Source of the DNA: Candidatus Nanopelagicales bacterium
GTDB taxonomy: Bacteria; Actinomycetota; Actinomycetes; S36-B12
DNA length: 53,041 nucleotides
Reading direction: 5' to 3'
Assembly: GCA_018609125.1 (NCBI GenBank)
Contig: JABAYF010000017.1
Coordinates: 1 to 53,041 of the forward strand
Shown here: positions 7,111-15,895 of the stretch, piece by piece
How positions within the stretch are numbered: position 1 is the stretch's first letter
Layout of the letters: every line of letters begins with the position of its first letter
Program-made: the position numbers and the translations under genes
Notes under the pieces: model-generated
Told to the model about the DNA's origin: nothing
The model's input: the letters and a program-made list of their open reading frames with translations, nothing else
Databases searched by the model: none

Positions 7111-8577
7111 CTAGAAGGGTGGTGGGTCGGGTTCGGGCGGTGGCGGGTCGGGTTGTGGCAGTGGTTGATACGGAATTGTGGTGTAGGTGCGACCGAGTTG
7201 GGTGGTCCAGGTGTGGGATTCAGGTGTGGTCCAGCCGGCGTTCTCGCGCTGTCGATTGTGGGTGATGCAGGCGAGGCTGAGGGTGCGGGCTGCCGTGTGG
7301 GGATTGGTGGCGTAGGTGGGTACGTGGTCAATGTCGAGGGTGCGGGTGCGGCTGCATCCGGGTGCATCGCAACGGTGGTCGCGGGCGTGGATGTAGCGGG
7401 CGAGTCCAGCGGTGGGTAAGCGTCGGTTGCCATCGTCTAGCAGGTGCCCGGTGATGGGATCGGTGATCCAGCGGGTCCAGGTGCCGCTGGCAGCGAGGTG
7501 GCGGGCGAGGTCGGGGTCGAGGGGCCCGTATCCGGGTAGATGGGCGGGGTGGTTAGCCAGGGAGAGTGCGGTGGGCAGGTCGATGATGATTCGGATGTCT
7601 AGCTTTGGGGTGTCGCGTTTACCGGAGGGGGTATGGCTGTCGGTCGGTGAAGGTGCCATGCCGAGGGGGGCAATGCCGGCGAGGTGCAGGGCAGCTGCGA
7701 CACGCCATTGACCCAGGGTGCGGTTGGTGGGTTGGCCATGGATCTGTTCGCTACCGTCCACCGATTGGTTGCCGGGGTGCTGTCCGGAGGCTTCCTCAGT
7801 GAGGGTGATGTCGGCGTCGCGCAGGGTTTCGGCGTGGGCGGTGAGGTGCTGGTGGAGGGCGTGGATGTCGATGGTCATGCCGGTGATGGCGAGGGTGGCC
7901 AGGGCATCGGTGTCGTTCCACAGATTGCACTGGGTGCGTTCGCGCAGTGTCTTCTTGCGGCGAGTGGTCGCGGCCTCGGGCGCGATTCGGTCGAGGAGGT
8001 GGCGGGTGCGTTCGCGGAGGCGTGCCGGGGGGTAGTTGCCTGCGGTGGGTAGGACAGCTTCGAGGAGGTCATAGCCGATGTCGTAGGCGGTGTGGGGGTT
8101 TTCGCGGTCGATGGTGGCGATGGCTTCGGCGATGACGGTGGCTTGGCTGTAGGTGATGTGGCCCTGGCAGAGCGCGGTGCGAATTTGGCGATGGTGTTCG
8201 GTGATGATGACGGCGGTATTGATGCGATGGGCGGCGGTACGGGGGGAGACGTGGAGGGCGGCTGCGATTTCGGTTTCGGCCCAGTCGTCGGCGCGGGAGT
8301 CGATGCCGGGCCCGTTGGTGCCGGCGTCTGCCTGGTAGGTGTTTAAGGCTGCGGCCATGCTGGTGGCAGAGAATGCCTGGGCCCAGGAGGTCATGCGTTC
8401 GCAGGCTTTGAGAAAGCTGATTTGCTGGGAGCCATTGAGCCTCTCAATTTCAGTTTCCTCAATGATGGCAGCAAGTTTTGGACCCGCGGGCACTTCAAAC
8501 CATGCGTCGTCTTCATCGCGGGTGCGATCAATCCATGCGGTTGCCATGACACATAACTTGCCACAGGGGTCTGACAT
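7111..8577 (-). CDS. DUF222 and HNH endonuclease domain protein (13E12-like)
   Basis: 488 residues. The N-terminal two thirds matches DUF222 (helical; AALHVSPRTAAHRI, ITYSQATVIAEAI). The C-terminal part is an HNH nuclease: CDAPGCSRTRTLDIDH followed by LACITHNRQREN, giving the Cys pair, the DIDH His and the HNR block. It ends in a Pro/Glu-rich tail. This architecture is the actinobacterial family that includes the mycobacterial 13E12 repeat proteins, whose DNA target and role are unknown; a link to mobile DNA is suspected in the literature but I see no flanking repeats here. The start may be ATG 8577 or ATG 8547. It sits between msrA and metB, breaking the sulfur gene block. Confidence 0.87.
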   Translation of the reverse strand: MSDPCGKLCVMATAWIDRTRDEDDAWFEVPAGPKLAAIIEETEIERLNGSQQISFLKACERMTSWAQAFSATSMAAALNTYQADAGTNGPGIDSRADDWAETEIAAALHVSPRTAAHRINTAVIITEHHRQIRTALCQGHITYSQATVIAEAIATIDRENPHTAYDIGYDLLEAVLPTAGNYPPARLRERTRHLLDRIAPEAATTRRKKTLRERTQCNLWNDTDALATLAITGMTIDIHALHQHLTAHAETLRDADITLTEEASGQHPGNQSVDGSEQIHGQPTNRTLGQWRVAAALHLAGIAPLGMAPSPTDSHTPSGKRDTPKLDIRIIIDLPTALSLANHPAHLPGYGPLDPDLARHLAASGTWTRWITDPITGHLLDDGNRRLPTAGLARYIHARDHRCDAPGCSRTRTLDIDHVPTYATNPHTAARTLSLACITHNRQRENAGWTTPESHTWTTQLGRTYTTIPYQPLPQPDPPPPEPDPPPF

Positions 8578-8630
8578 TGCGGATGGCTCAAGATTGACGA
8601 CTCACCACACCCCCGACCACCCTGGGGGAA

Positions 8631-8636
8631 TAGGCT
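8631..8636 (+). promoter_or_regulatory. Candidate leaderless -10 box (TAGGCT) for metB
   Basis: TAGGCT ends 7 nt before the ATG at 8644, with no Shine-Dalgarno between. Same hexamer as in front of cbs, the partner enzyme of the same pathway. Confidence 0.55.
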
Positions 8637-8643
8637 GAACCTC

Positions 8644-9810
8644 ATGGATGCATGGGATGACTCTGGCTTCAATACGCGCGCGATTCACGCAGGGCAAGAA
8701 CCAGATCCGCTAACCGGTGCGGTGGTGCCCCCGGTCTACCAGGTGTCCACCTTTGCCCAGGACGGTGTGGGTGGTTTGCGCAACGGATATGAATACTCCC
8801 GCAGCGGCAATCCTACTCGCACGGCACTCGAAGAATGCCTGGTGAGTTTGGAAGCGCCGGGCATCACCGGTGCGCGTGGCCTTGCCTTCGCGTCGGGCCT
8901 GGCAGCAGAGGACACTCTCCTGCGCGTTATTGGCACTCCCGGTGGCCATGCGGTGATCGGCAACGACACCTATGGCGGCACGTACCGGCTGTTCTCAAAG
9001 GTGGCCCAACCCTGGGGTTTAGATCACACCGCGGTCGATCTCACCAACCTTGCCGCGGTCAAGGCAGCGATCGTGCCGGGGCGTACCTCCATTGTGTGGG
9101 CCGAAACGCCCACCAATCCGTTACTCACCGTGTTCGACATTGCCGCCTTAGCTGAAGTGGCCCACGCCGCCGGTGCCGTTTTGGTGATTGACAACACCTT
9201 TGCCTCTCCGTATCTCCAGCAGCCCATCGCACACGGCGCTGACGTGGTCGTTCACTCCACCACCAAGTACCTCGGCGGGCATAGCGATGTGGTCGGTGGC
9301 GCACTGGTGGTCGCAGATGCAGACCTGGCCAACCGTGTGGCCTATCACCAAAACGCGATGGGGTCCGTGCCCGGCCCGTGGGATTCGTGGCTGGTACTGC
9401 GCGGCATCAAAACCCTTGGCGTGCGCATGGACCGCCATTGTGCCAATGCCCAGGCCATCGTCGAACTTCTCACCCAGCACCCCCGTGTCACCGCCGTGCT
9501 TTATCCCGGCCTATCGGATCACCCCGGACATGCTGTAGCGCAACGGCAAATGAACAACTTTGGCGGCATGGTGTCCTTCCGCGTTGCGGGTGGGGTTGAC
9601 GAAGCGGTGGCGATCTGTGGACGCACCACGGTGTTCACCCTCGGTGAATCACTCGGTGGGGTCGAATCACTGATCGAACACCCCGGCCGGATGACTCACG
9701 CGTCCGTTGCCGGTTCCACCCTTGAAGTTCCCGACGACCTCATCCGCCTATCGGTTGGCATTGAAAACGTTGACGACCTACTCGCTGATCTCACAAAAGC
9801 GCTGCAGTGA
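8644..9810 (+). CDS. metB: Cystathionine gamma-synthase / gamma-lyase (trans-sulfuration PLP enzyme)
   Basis: 388 residues, fold-type I PLP enzyme of the Cys/Met metabolism family. Key blocks: YEYSRSGNPTRTALE (phosphate-binding Tyr/Arg), FASGLAAEDTLL, TYGGTYRLFSKV, DNTFASPYLQQP and the PLP lysine Lys208 in VVHSTTKYLGGHSD. The C-terminal ESLGGVESLIEHP is the usual substrate-carboxylate region. The family includes gamma-synthase and gamma-lyase, and sequence alone does not separate them; synteny with Rv1079 favours the metB annotation. With cbs upstream it can run homocysteine to cysteine, or the reverse. The stop overlaps the GTG of the amidase gene by 4 nt. Confidence 0.92.
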   Translation: MDAWDDSGFNTRAIHAGQEPDPLTGAVVPPVYQVSTFAQDGVGGLRNGYEYSRSGNPTRTALEECLVSLEAPGITGARGLAFASGLAAEDTLLRVIGTPGGHAVIGNDTYGGTYRLFSKVAQPWGLDHTAVDLTNLAAVKAAIVPGRTSIVWAETPTNPLLTVFDIAALAEVAHAAGAVLVIDNTFASPYLQQPIAHGADVVVHSTTKYLGGHSDVVGGALVVADADLANRVAYHQNAMGSVPGPWDSWLVLRGIKTLGVRMDRHCANAQAIVELLTQHPRVTAVLYPGLSDHPGHAVAQRQMNNFGGMVSFRVAGGVDEAVAICGRTTVFTLGESLGGVESLIEHPGRMTHASVAGSTLEVPDDLIRLSVGIENVDDLLADLTKALQ

Positions 9811-11204
9811 CCCTGCACGAACAGGGTGTTCGGCTCATTGAACCCACCACCCGAACAGCCCTACGCATCAGCGACGACGTGCGGTCAGGTAGATCCACCG
9901 CGCGAGGCGAAGTGGAACAGGCGCTCACCCGGATAAAGAACACCAACAGCACCATCAACGCCTTTGCCGTTGTTCGCGAAGACCATGCCCTCCGTGAAGC
10001 CGACGAGGTCGATGGTGTCGTCGATAAATCTCACCTGCCCCTCGCTGGGGTTCCCGTGGTGATCAAAGACAACGTGAGCGTCACCGGTGAGCCCATGCGC
10101 AATGGCTCCGCGGCCACCTCGGCAGAACCACAAACCCACGATCACCCGGTGGTGCAACGATTACGCGCTGCCGGTGCAGTTGTTGTCGGCATCACGCGGG
10201 TGCCCTCCTTTTGCGTATTCGGCGCGACAGACTCAGCTTTCGGGGTCACACGTAATCCGTGGAACGCTGGCCGCACGCCGGGTGGTTCAAGTGGTGGATC
10301 AGCCGCTGCGGTGGCTGCCGGCATGGTTTCGCTGGCCCACGGAAATGACGGCATGGGTAGCGTGCGCATTCCCGCGGCATGCACCGGACTGGTGGGGATC
10401 AAGCCCGGGCTAGGTGTTGTGCCGGCTGAACTTGGCGCCACGGACTGGTACGGCATGGCTGAAAATGGTCCGCTAGCAACAACTGTTGCGGATGCAGCCC
10501 TGATGTTGTCGGTGATGGCTGATCAGCCAGAACTTGCCCACGTCAACGTACCGCCGCGTTTGCGCATTGCGTATTCCACTCGACGTCCGGTCGCCGGTAT
10601 TCCACTGGATAACGGGTGGGCCGCCGCGCTTGATCGAGGTGCAGCCGTGTTGCGCCTGGCTGGTCACTCGGTACAAAAATGCGATCCGGTGTATCCCACC
10701 GGTGCTGCAGCAGTTGGTATTGCACGGTGGTGGGCCGGGACCGCCGCTGATGTAGATCAGGTCATCGCCGAGGGCGGTGACCCACGCGAGATTGAACCTC
10801 GTGTGCGTCGACACGCTGCCCTCGGCCGACTGGTGAGTAAGAACGCTCGCATTGCGCAACTACTGCTTGGTCCTCGCCTTCGCGATGCGTGGATTGCCCG
10901 CGCTGAAGGGTTTCTCTCCGATTACGACGTGCTCATCACCCCCGCTCTTGCGCGCCCGCCGCTGGAGTCGCGACGTTGGCATGAGGCCGGATGGTTGGTC
11001 AATATCGCCGTCAACGCTGCCTACGCCCCGTTCGCTGCGCCATGGAACGTCGCTGGATTTCCATCGATGGTGGTACCGGTGGGTATGCATCCCACCTCGG
11101 GTACACCCGTGGCGGTGCAACTGGTGGCCAGACCCGGGCGCGAATCGATGCTTATTGCCGTCGCCGCTGAAATTGAGGCTGCACTACCCCACTGGCGCTC
11201 TTAA
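9807..11204 (+). CDS. Amidase (amidase signature family)
   Basis: 465 residues. Amidase-signature enzymes hydrolyse carboxamides with a Ser-cisSer-Lys triad. Seen here: Lys87 in VVIKDNV, the signature PGGSSGGSAAAVAAG around residues 158-172, and the nucleophile Ser185 in GMGSVRIPAACTGLVGIKPG. The GTG start at 9807 overlaps the metB stop, so the two are coupled; a role in processing a sulfur amino-acid amide is possible but unproven. It is not GatA: too divergent and no gatB/gatC nearby. The TAA forms a TTAA palindrome with the stop of the opposing MFS gene. Confidence 0.9.
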   Translation: MTLHEQGVRLIEPTTRTALRISDDVRSGRSTARGEVEQALTRIKNTNSTINAFAVVREDHALREADEVDGVVDKSHLPLAGVPVVIKDNVSVTGEPMRNGSAATSAEPQTHDHPVVQRLRAAGAVVVGITRVPSFCVFGATDSAFGVTRNPWNAGRTPGGSSGGSAAAVAAGMVSLAHGNDGMGSVRIPAACTGLVGIKPGLGVVPAELGATDWYGMAENGPLATTVADAALMLSVMADQPELAHVNVPPRLRIAYSTRRPVAGIPLDNGWAAALDRGAAVLRLAGHSVQKCDPVYPTGAAAVGIARWWAGTAADVDQVIAEGGDPREIEPRVRRHAALGRLVSKNARIAQLLLGPRLRDAWIARAEGFLSDYDVLITPALARPPLESRRWHEAGWLVNIAVNAAYAPFAAPWNVAGFPSMVVPVGMHPTSGTPVAVQLVARPGRESMLIAVAAEIEAALPHWRS

Positions 11205-12448
11205 GTTTTTTCGCTGCGGTGCAGTGTTTCTGGGCTGCGTACAACAACCAATAGCACCACAACGGAAACCGCAGCACCGATGAAGAACGCCCAGGAAAAC
11301 CCTGCGGTGTCCAGCAGATAGCCGGCTAGTAGCGGGCCGATCACGCTGCCAAGGTCACTCATCATCTGGAATACCGCAATGGGTAGGCCTCCCCGGCGCC
11401 CACCCATCAGGTCACCCACGGCAGCAGCGGGTGCCGATGATCGGTACGCCAAGGCAACACCAAGGATGCTCATTGCGAGAAAAAGCAGCAGGGTGCCCAC
11501 GGTAGTTTGGCCGGACACGACATCGGCTAGAACGAGTACCGACATGCCGACGATCGTGGCGACGATGCCAATGATCATGGCGGGACGCCGACCGCGCAGG
11601 TCTGCCATCCGGCCAGCGGGTATCAGCGCAAGTGCCTGTGCTGCAGCGGCAAAAAGAAATGCGAATCCCGATAACGCTGCATCCTGGCGCAGACCTTCGA
11701 TTACAAACAGTGGAATTAGCGCTGCCCGAATACCAAAGGTGACAAAGCCGTTCAGGAAGTTGACACCCAGTGCTGCCCGATAGGCCGGCATGCGTAAGAA
11801 GCGCACCAGTTCGGCGGTCTTGGACGCATCAGCCGGTGATTCATTGGCGGCAACCGCAGCCTCCTCCTCAACCAAATGGGCGCGGGTGAGAAAGACTAAG
11901 GCAATAATCATTGCCGCAGTTAGCGTTGCGGCATAGACGAAAAAGGGTGCACGGAAAGACCAGGCCAGTACCAGGCCACCCACGGCTGGTCCGGTGACGC
12001 CGCCGAAGAGGAAGCCGGCCTGGAAGGCTGCTGATGCTCGGCCGCGTTGCTCTGCCGCCACCACCCGCAAGAGCAGCGCGAGTGCGGCAACGGTGAACAT
12101 TGACGAACCAACGCCGCCGATGCCGCGCAGAATGAGAAGTTGCCCGAAATTTTGAGAGAGGCCGGCCAGGGCGCTTGATCCGGCCACAATGGCCAGTCCG
12201 GTGGCCAAAATCACTCGCTCACCGAAGCGGTCGGTAAGCCAGCCGGCGCCGGGTGAGGCGATAAACCGCATCAGCGCAAAAGCTGAGACCACCGAGGATG
12301 CTGCAAGTGCGCTGACGTCGAAGCTTCGGGCGAAAATAGGGATTGCCGGAATGACGATGCCAAAGCCAAGAGCAACGAAGAAGGCGATGCCCGCCAGCAC
12401 CGAGACCTCCCGCGGTAGCCCCTTTAGGAAGGGCAGTCGCGAAGGCAC
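11201..12448 (-). CDS. MFS transporter (drug:H+ antiporter type)
   Basis: About 415 residues with twelve predicted hydrophobic segments and the MFS loop motif GWLTDRFGERVILATG after helix 2. A second half-repeat loop, GRMADLRGRRPAMIIG, is in the C-terminal half. The central loop between helices 6 and 7 is long and charged (EEEAAVAANESPADASK). The substrate is unknown; the layout fits DHA1-like multidrug or sugar exporters. Two in-frame GTG starts exist, at 12454 and 12448. The upstream TACAGT abuts the first with no gap but sits exactly 6 nt before the second, so 12448 is preferred. It converges on the amidase with a 4-nt stop overlap. Confidence 0.87.
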   Translation of the reverse strand: MPSRLPFLKGLPREVSVLAGIAFFVALGFGIVIPAIPIFARSFDVSALAASSVVSAFALMRFIASPGAGWLTDRFGERVILATGLAIVAGSSALAGLSQNFGQLLILRGIGGVGSSMFTVAALALLLRVVAAEQRGRASAAFQAGFLFGGVTGPAVGGLVLAWSFRAPFFVYAATLTAAMIIALVFLTRAHLVEEEAAVAANESPADASKTAELVRFLRMPAYRAALGVNFLNGFVTFGIRAALIPLFVIEGLRQDAALSGFAFLFAAAAQALALIPAGRMADLRGRRPAMIIGIVATIVGMSVLVLADVVSGQTTVGTLLLFLAMSILGVALAYRSSAPAAAVGDLMGGRRGGLPIAVFQMMSDLGSVIGPLLAGYLLDTAGFSWAFFIGAAVSVVVLLVVVRSPETLHRSEKT

Positions 12449-12454
12449 GCGCAC

Positions 12455-12460
12455 ACTGTA
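12455..12460 (-). promoter_or_regulatory. Candidate leaderless -10 box (TACAGT) for the MFS gene
   Basis: Minus-strand TACAGT, 6-nt gap (GTGCGC) to the GTG at 12448; the spacing selects the second of two GTG codons. Confidence 0.5.
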
Positions 12461-12478
12461 TGCCCTGCCAAGGACGGT

Positions 12479-14422
12479 TCAGTGACCGCGGCGAGCACGC
12501 ATGTAGTCGGTGACGACATAGCGGCCTAGCCGCTGCGCATCAACGCCGAGCACGCGCCCACAATTGCGACGAGCCATCGCATCAAGGAAGCGCTCGAGCC
12601 TGGGGTCATCGCCGAGCCGAAACCATGAGATGGCAATACCGCGACGGGTCAATTGATCCACGGCCCCCACCGTTTCGCGCACAGTTTGGGCATCGGGTGG
12701 CCACATAAACCACCAGTCGCCATCGCCACGCAGATACGCGGTGGGTTCGCCGTCGGTCACCACCAGGCACACCGGTTGGGCGCCGGGGTGTTGATCAAAG
12801 AAGCGTCCCGCTAGCAATAGGGCGTGGTGCAGGTTCGTGCCCTGCAGATCGCCGGCATCAAGATTGGGTAGTTCTTCGGGCTTCACGGTGCGGGCCAGGT
12901 TGGCAAATGTGATGATCTGCATCGCATCGAGTGGATAGGTGGAGGTGGACAGGTGATGCAGCGCCAAGGCGGTGGTTTTGGCCGACTGCCATGTGTCATT
13001 CATGACCATCGAAAACGATTGATCCACCAGTAGCGCAACGGCAGCCCGCGTTTGGGTGTTCGTTTCGCGCACTTCGAAGTCTTCTGGTCGCAGTTGCATC
13101 GGGCCGGTCCCGGCAGCGGCCACGTTGCGCTGAATGGCATTGGACACGGTCTTCACCACATCGAGAGGTTGCTCGTCACCAAATTCCCAGGGCCGCGTTT
13201 GGCCGGTGAATTCACCCGAAGCACCACTGCGGCGCACATCATGATCGCCGCGCCTGCCAGCATCAGCGTCGGCGAAGACGCGTTTGAGCGCTGTTAATCC
13301 AATGCGGCGCATAGTTTTTGGGCTCAATTCGAGCCGGTCGGTGAGATAGCCCTGCTCTCGAAGGCGACGCTCAATTTCCTTCAATTGCGTGATGTCGTCG
13401 GCTGCGGAACGACCCAGTGCGCGTTCGACCGCCTCGACGTCTACATCGTCAAGGGTTGCACCGGGGTAGTTTTGTCCCAGTTGTGAATCAAGGGCTTCCA
13501 GGTCAGCCATTTCGGCAAGCGCCGAGGTGGCATCGGGCAGATTCATGCCCTGTTCACCGCGCATGCGCTGTGCTCCCTGCCAGGGCAGATCTGGGCGCAG
13601 GGATTGCAGGTGATCTCGCAGCTGGCTCATCTGAGCTGAAATATCAAGGTCGGCCATGGCCTGGTCCATGAGTGCGGCAAGTTGTTCGCGCTGCTCTGGA
13701 CTCATCGAGTCCAGCATTCGTTGCATGGCCGCCGCCCGGCGAGCAAGATCATCAAGTAACTCTTCGAAGGTTTCTGGGGTGTCGGGAAAGAACTCACTAT
13801 GTGCGTCCATGAACTCGGCGAACATTTCGCTGACGTCGTCACCGTTGCGATGCGCGGCCATCATCTGATTGAGATCGGAGAGCATGTCTTTCATGCGCTG
13901 TTGATCAGCTGGGGATCCTGGTGAGCTCAAGGCCTGACTCATGCCGGCGAATTGTTGGTCCAGCACCTGGCGTTGCAGTAATTCGCGCAACTCATTGAAG
14001 GCTGCCTTGGCCTCAGGTGACTGCCAGTCGTAGTCGGTCAATTCGCGAACAGCGCTGGCCGTATCAGGTGACACATTGGCTAGTTGCGCCTCACGAAACC
14101 GTGCGTCGTCGCTGGGGTCAGGAAATAGGTAGTCCTGCTCTGCTGAGAGGGCCTGGTCAAGTAGCTCGCGCACCTCATCCAGCGTTCCGCCGAGCCTGCC
14201 CTGTTCGGAAAGTTCGCGGCGTCGCTGTTGAATCCGCCGGCGCAAATCGGCCAAACCACGCTGGTCTTCCGTGCCGCTGCGGAACAGGTCGCGCAGGGCT
14301 TGCGCCACGCTGCTGCCGGCCATGATTCGATCGGCAATATCGTCTACCACCCGGCCGAGGTCGTAGGGCGCGGCGAGGGGATCTGGTCCGTCGCGATACG
14401 CGCCGTAGCGATACCGGGGCAC
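12479..14422 (-). CDS. vWA-domain protein, partner of the upstream AAA ATPase
   Basis: 647 residues. The first 450 residues are helical and highly charged, with Gln/Met-rich segments (EELLDDLARRAAAMQRM). The last 180 residues form a von Willebrand A domain with a complete MIDAS: DQSFS at 467-471, the Thr of GTNLHHAL near 530, and the Asp of VVTDGEP near 557. The layout equals M. tuberculosis Rv0959, coupled to the Rv0958 ATPase. Such MoxR/ChlI-vWA pairs act as metal-insertion or protein-remodelling machines; the client is unknown here. The start is GTG 14422, whose first base is the last base of the TAG of the ATPase gene (TAGTG), with GAGGAGG just upstream. Confidence 0.88.
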   Translation of the reverse strand: MPRYRYGAYRDGPDPLAAPYDLGRVVDDIADRIMAGSSVAQALRDLFRSGTEDQRGLADLRRRIQQRRRELSEQGRLGGTLDEVRELLDQALSAEQDYLFPDPSDDARFREAQLANVSPDTASAVRELTDYDWQSPEAKAAFNELRELLQRQVLDQQFAGMSQALSSPGSPADQQRMKDMLSDLNQMMAAHRNGDDVSEMFAEFMDAHSEFFPDTPETFEELLDDLARRAAAMQRMLDSMSPEQREQLAALMDQAMADLDISAQMSQLRDHLQSLRPDLPWQGAQRMRGEQGMNLPDATSALAEMADLEALDSQLGQNYPGATLDDVDVEAVERALGRSAADDITQLKEIERRLREQGYLTDRLELSPKTMRRIGLTALKRVFADADAGRRGDHDVRRSGASGEFTGQTRPWEFGDEQPLDVVKTVSNAIQRNVAAAGTGPMQLRPEDFEVRETNTQTRAAVALLVDQSFSMVMNDTWQSAKTTALALHHLSTSTYPLDAMQIITFANLARTVKPEELPNLDAGDLQGTNLHHALLLAGRFFDQHPGAQPVCLVVTDGEPTAYLRGDGDWWFMWPPDAQTVRETVGAVDQLTRRGIAISWFRLGDDPRLERFLDAMARRNCGRVLGVDAQRLGRYVVTDYMRARRGH

Positions 14423-15867
14423 TACTCCTCCTCGCGCTGCGTGCCGGTGTAGCGCACGCCGAGTTCGGAGTCGTCCTTGCTGATGCGTCGAGATAGCCAC
14501 AGACCTTCGAGGGCGAACTCAACACACGCCGCAGTGAGTTCCGGGGTGATGTCAGCGGTATCACCTTCGCAGGCCTGCACCATGCGGGCGAGCCCAGGAA
14601 ACGCGCCGATGGAGGCCAGGAGCGCAGCAGATGACACCAGGTCGCCGGACTCAATCGTGGCTCCACTATCAAGCTGATCGATCAGTCCGGTGAGGTCAAT
14701 CCCACCGAGGTGAGCGCGAAAGGTGGCCATGATGGAACGTCGGGCTAGGTGGGCGAGCACTTCGAGTTCACGCCCCTCCTCGGCCACATCGAACTCCACC
14801 TTGCCGCGCAGCGTGGGCACCACCCCGTACAAATCCCCCACGCGGGCGGTGGAAGGTTCACCGAGCAGAGCTGACCGACGAAGCGCCGCCCCGGCTAATG
14901 CCTCGGTGCAGGCCACCGCGAAACGGGCCGAGACACCGCTGCGTTGATCTACGGCCGGAGACTCCCGAACCTCCTGGGTGAACCGTGCCACGGTTTCCAC
15001 CATGTGTGCTGGCACCGGTGCCACCAACTGGGCTTCCTGGTCAATCAGGTTGATTTCACTGTCAAGATCGAGCGGATAGTGGGTGGTGATCTCCGCGCCG
15101 AACCGGTCCTTGAGCGGGGTAATGATGCGTCCGCGATTGGTGTAGTCCTCCGGGTTAGCGCTGGCCACGACGAGCAGGTCGAGCGGAAGGCGAAGGGTGT
15201 AGCCGCGTACCTGAATATCGCGCTCCTCCAACACGTTGAGCAGTGATACCTGAATGCGTTCGGCAAGATCGGGGAGCTCGTTGACGGCAAAGATGCCCCG
15301 GTTGGTGCGCGGCACCAAACCAAAGTGCACGGTCTCTGGGTCGCCAAGGGTGCGGCCTTCGGCCACCTTGACCGGGTCGATATCGCCGATGAGATCGCCA
15401 ACGGAAGTATCTGGCGTGGCCAGCTTTTCGCCGTAACGCTCACTGCGATGGATCCAAGCAATCGGCAGCTCATCGCCAAGTTCGCTCACGCGTCGTTGAG
15501 CGTAGGCACTGACCGGCTCCATCGGGTCATCGTGCACCTCCGAACCGGCCACCATGGGCACCCATTCGTCGAGCAGGTTGACCAGTGAGCGGATGAGTCG
15601 TGTCTTGCCCTGGCCACGTTCACCGAGAAGCACCATGTCGTGGCCGGCCAAAATTGCCCGTTCGACCTGGGGCAGCACGGTGTCGTCAAAACCAACGATG
15701 CCGGGAAATGTGGGTGCGCCCGAACTCAACCTGGCCAACAGATTCGCGCGTAGTTCGGCCTTGACGCTGCGCGGGTGATAGCCGCTGGCCCGGAGTTCAC
15801 CGAGGGTGCCTGGTAGGTGCGCTGGAGCGGGAGGTGTGAGGGCAGCGGAACCGGGTCGAGTGGCCAT
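14422..15867 (-). CDS. MoxR/magnesium-chelatase-like AAA+ ATPase
   Basis: 481 residues. Walker A is GERGQGKT at 82-89. The Walker B region reads GIFAVNELPDL, with Asn where most ATPases have Asp, followed by IQVSLLNVLEER. Sensor 1 is in VVASANPEDYTNRGRIITPLKDRFG (Asn and Arg visible). This matches the BchI/ChlI-like ATPase of the Rv0958 type rather than a true sigma-54 activator. It is co-translated with the vWA protein downstream, with which it should form a two-part remodelling complex. The ATG at 15867 gives the normal N-terminus and has TACGGT at leaderless spacing; the longer open frame upstream overlaps the FIST gene. Confidence 0.88.
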   Translation of the reverse strand: MATRPGSAALTPPAPAHLPGTLGELRASGYHPRSVKAELRANLLARLSSGAPTFPGIVGFDDTVLPQVERAILAGHDMVLLGERGQGKTRLIRSLVNLLDEWVPMVAGSEVHDDPMEPVSAYAQRRVSELGDELPIAWIHRSERYGEKLATPDTSVGDLIGDIDPVKVAEGRTLGDPETVHFGLVPRTNRGIFAVNELPDLAERIQVSLLNVLEERDIQVRGYTLRLPLDLLVVASANPEDYTNRGRIITPLKDRFGAEITTHYPLDLDSEINLIDQEAQLVAPVPAHMVETVARFTQEVRESPAVDQRSGVSARFAVACTEALAGAALRRSALLGEPSTARVGDLYGVVPTLRGKVEFDVAEEGRELEVLAHLARRSIMATFRAHLGGIDLTGLIDQLDSGATIESGDLVSSAALLASIGAFPGLARMVQACEGDTADITPELTAACVEFALEGLWLSRRISKDDSELGVRYTGTQREEE

Positions 15868-15873
15868 GTCTTG

Positions 15874-15879
15874 ACCGTA
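15874..15879 (-). promoter_or_regulatory. Candidate leaderless -10 box (TACGGT) for the AAA-vWA operon
   Basis: Minus-strand TACGGT, 6-nt gap (CAAGAC) to the ATG at 15867. The same TA step also starts a plus-strand TACGGG facing the FIST gene, so the divergent promoter core may be shared. Confidence 0.5.
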
Positions 15880-15895
15880 CGGGAGGATGGGCCAC

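Noticed and set aside
7684-8346. Open frames on the plus strand opposite the DUF222-HNH gene
   Set aside because: Gly/Val/Trp-rich antisense translations typical of GC-rich shadows; the minus strand has clear DUF222 and HNH motifs.
7111-8577. HNH gene as part of an intron, intein or insertion element
   Set aside because: No flanking direct or inverted repeats, no interrupted host gene; the DUF222-HNH family normally stands alone.
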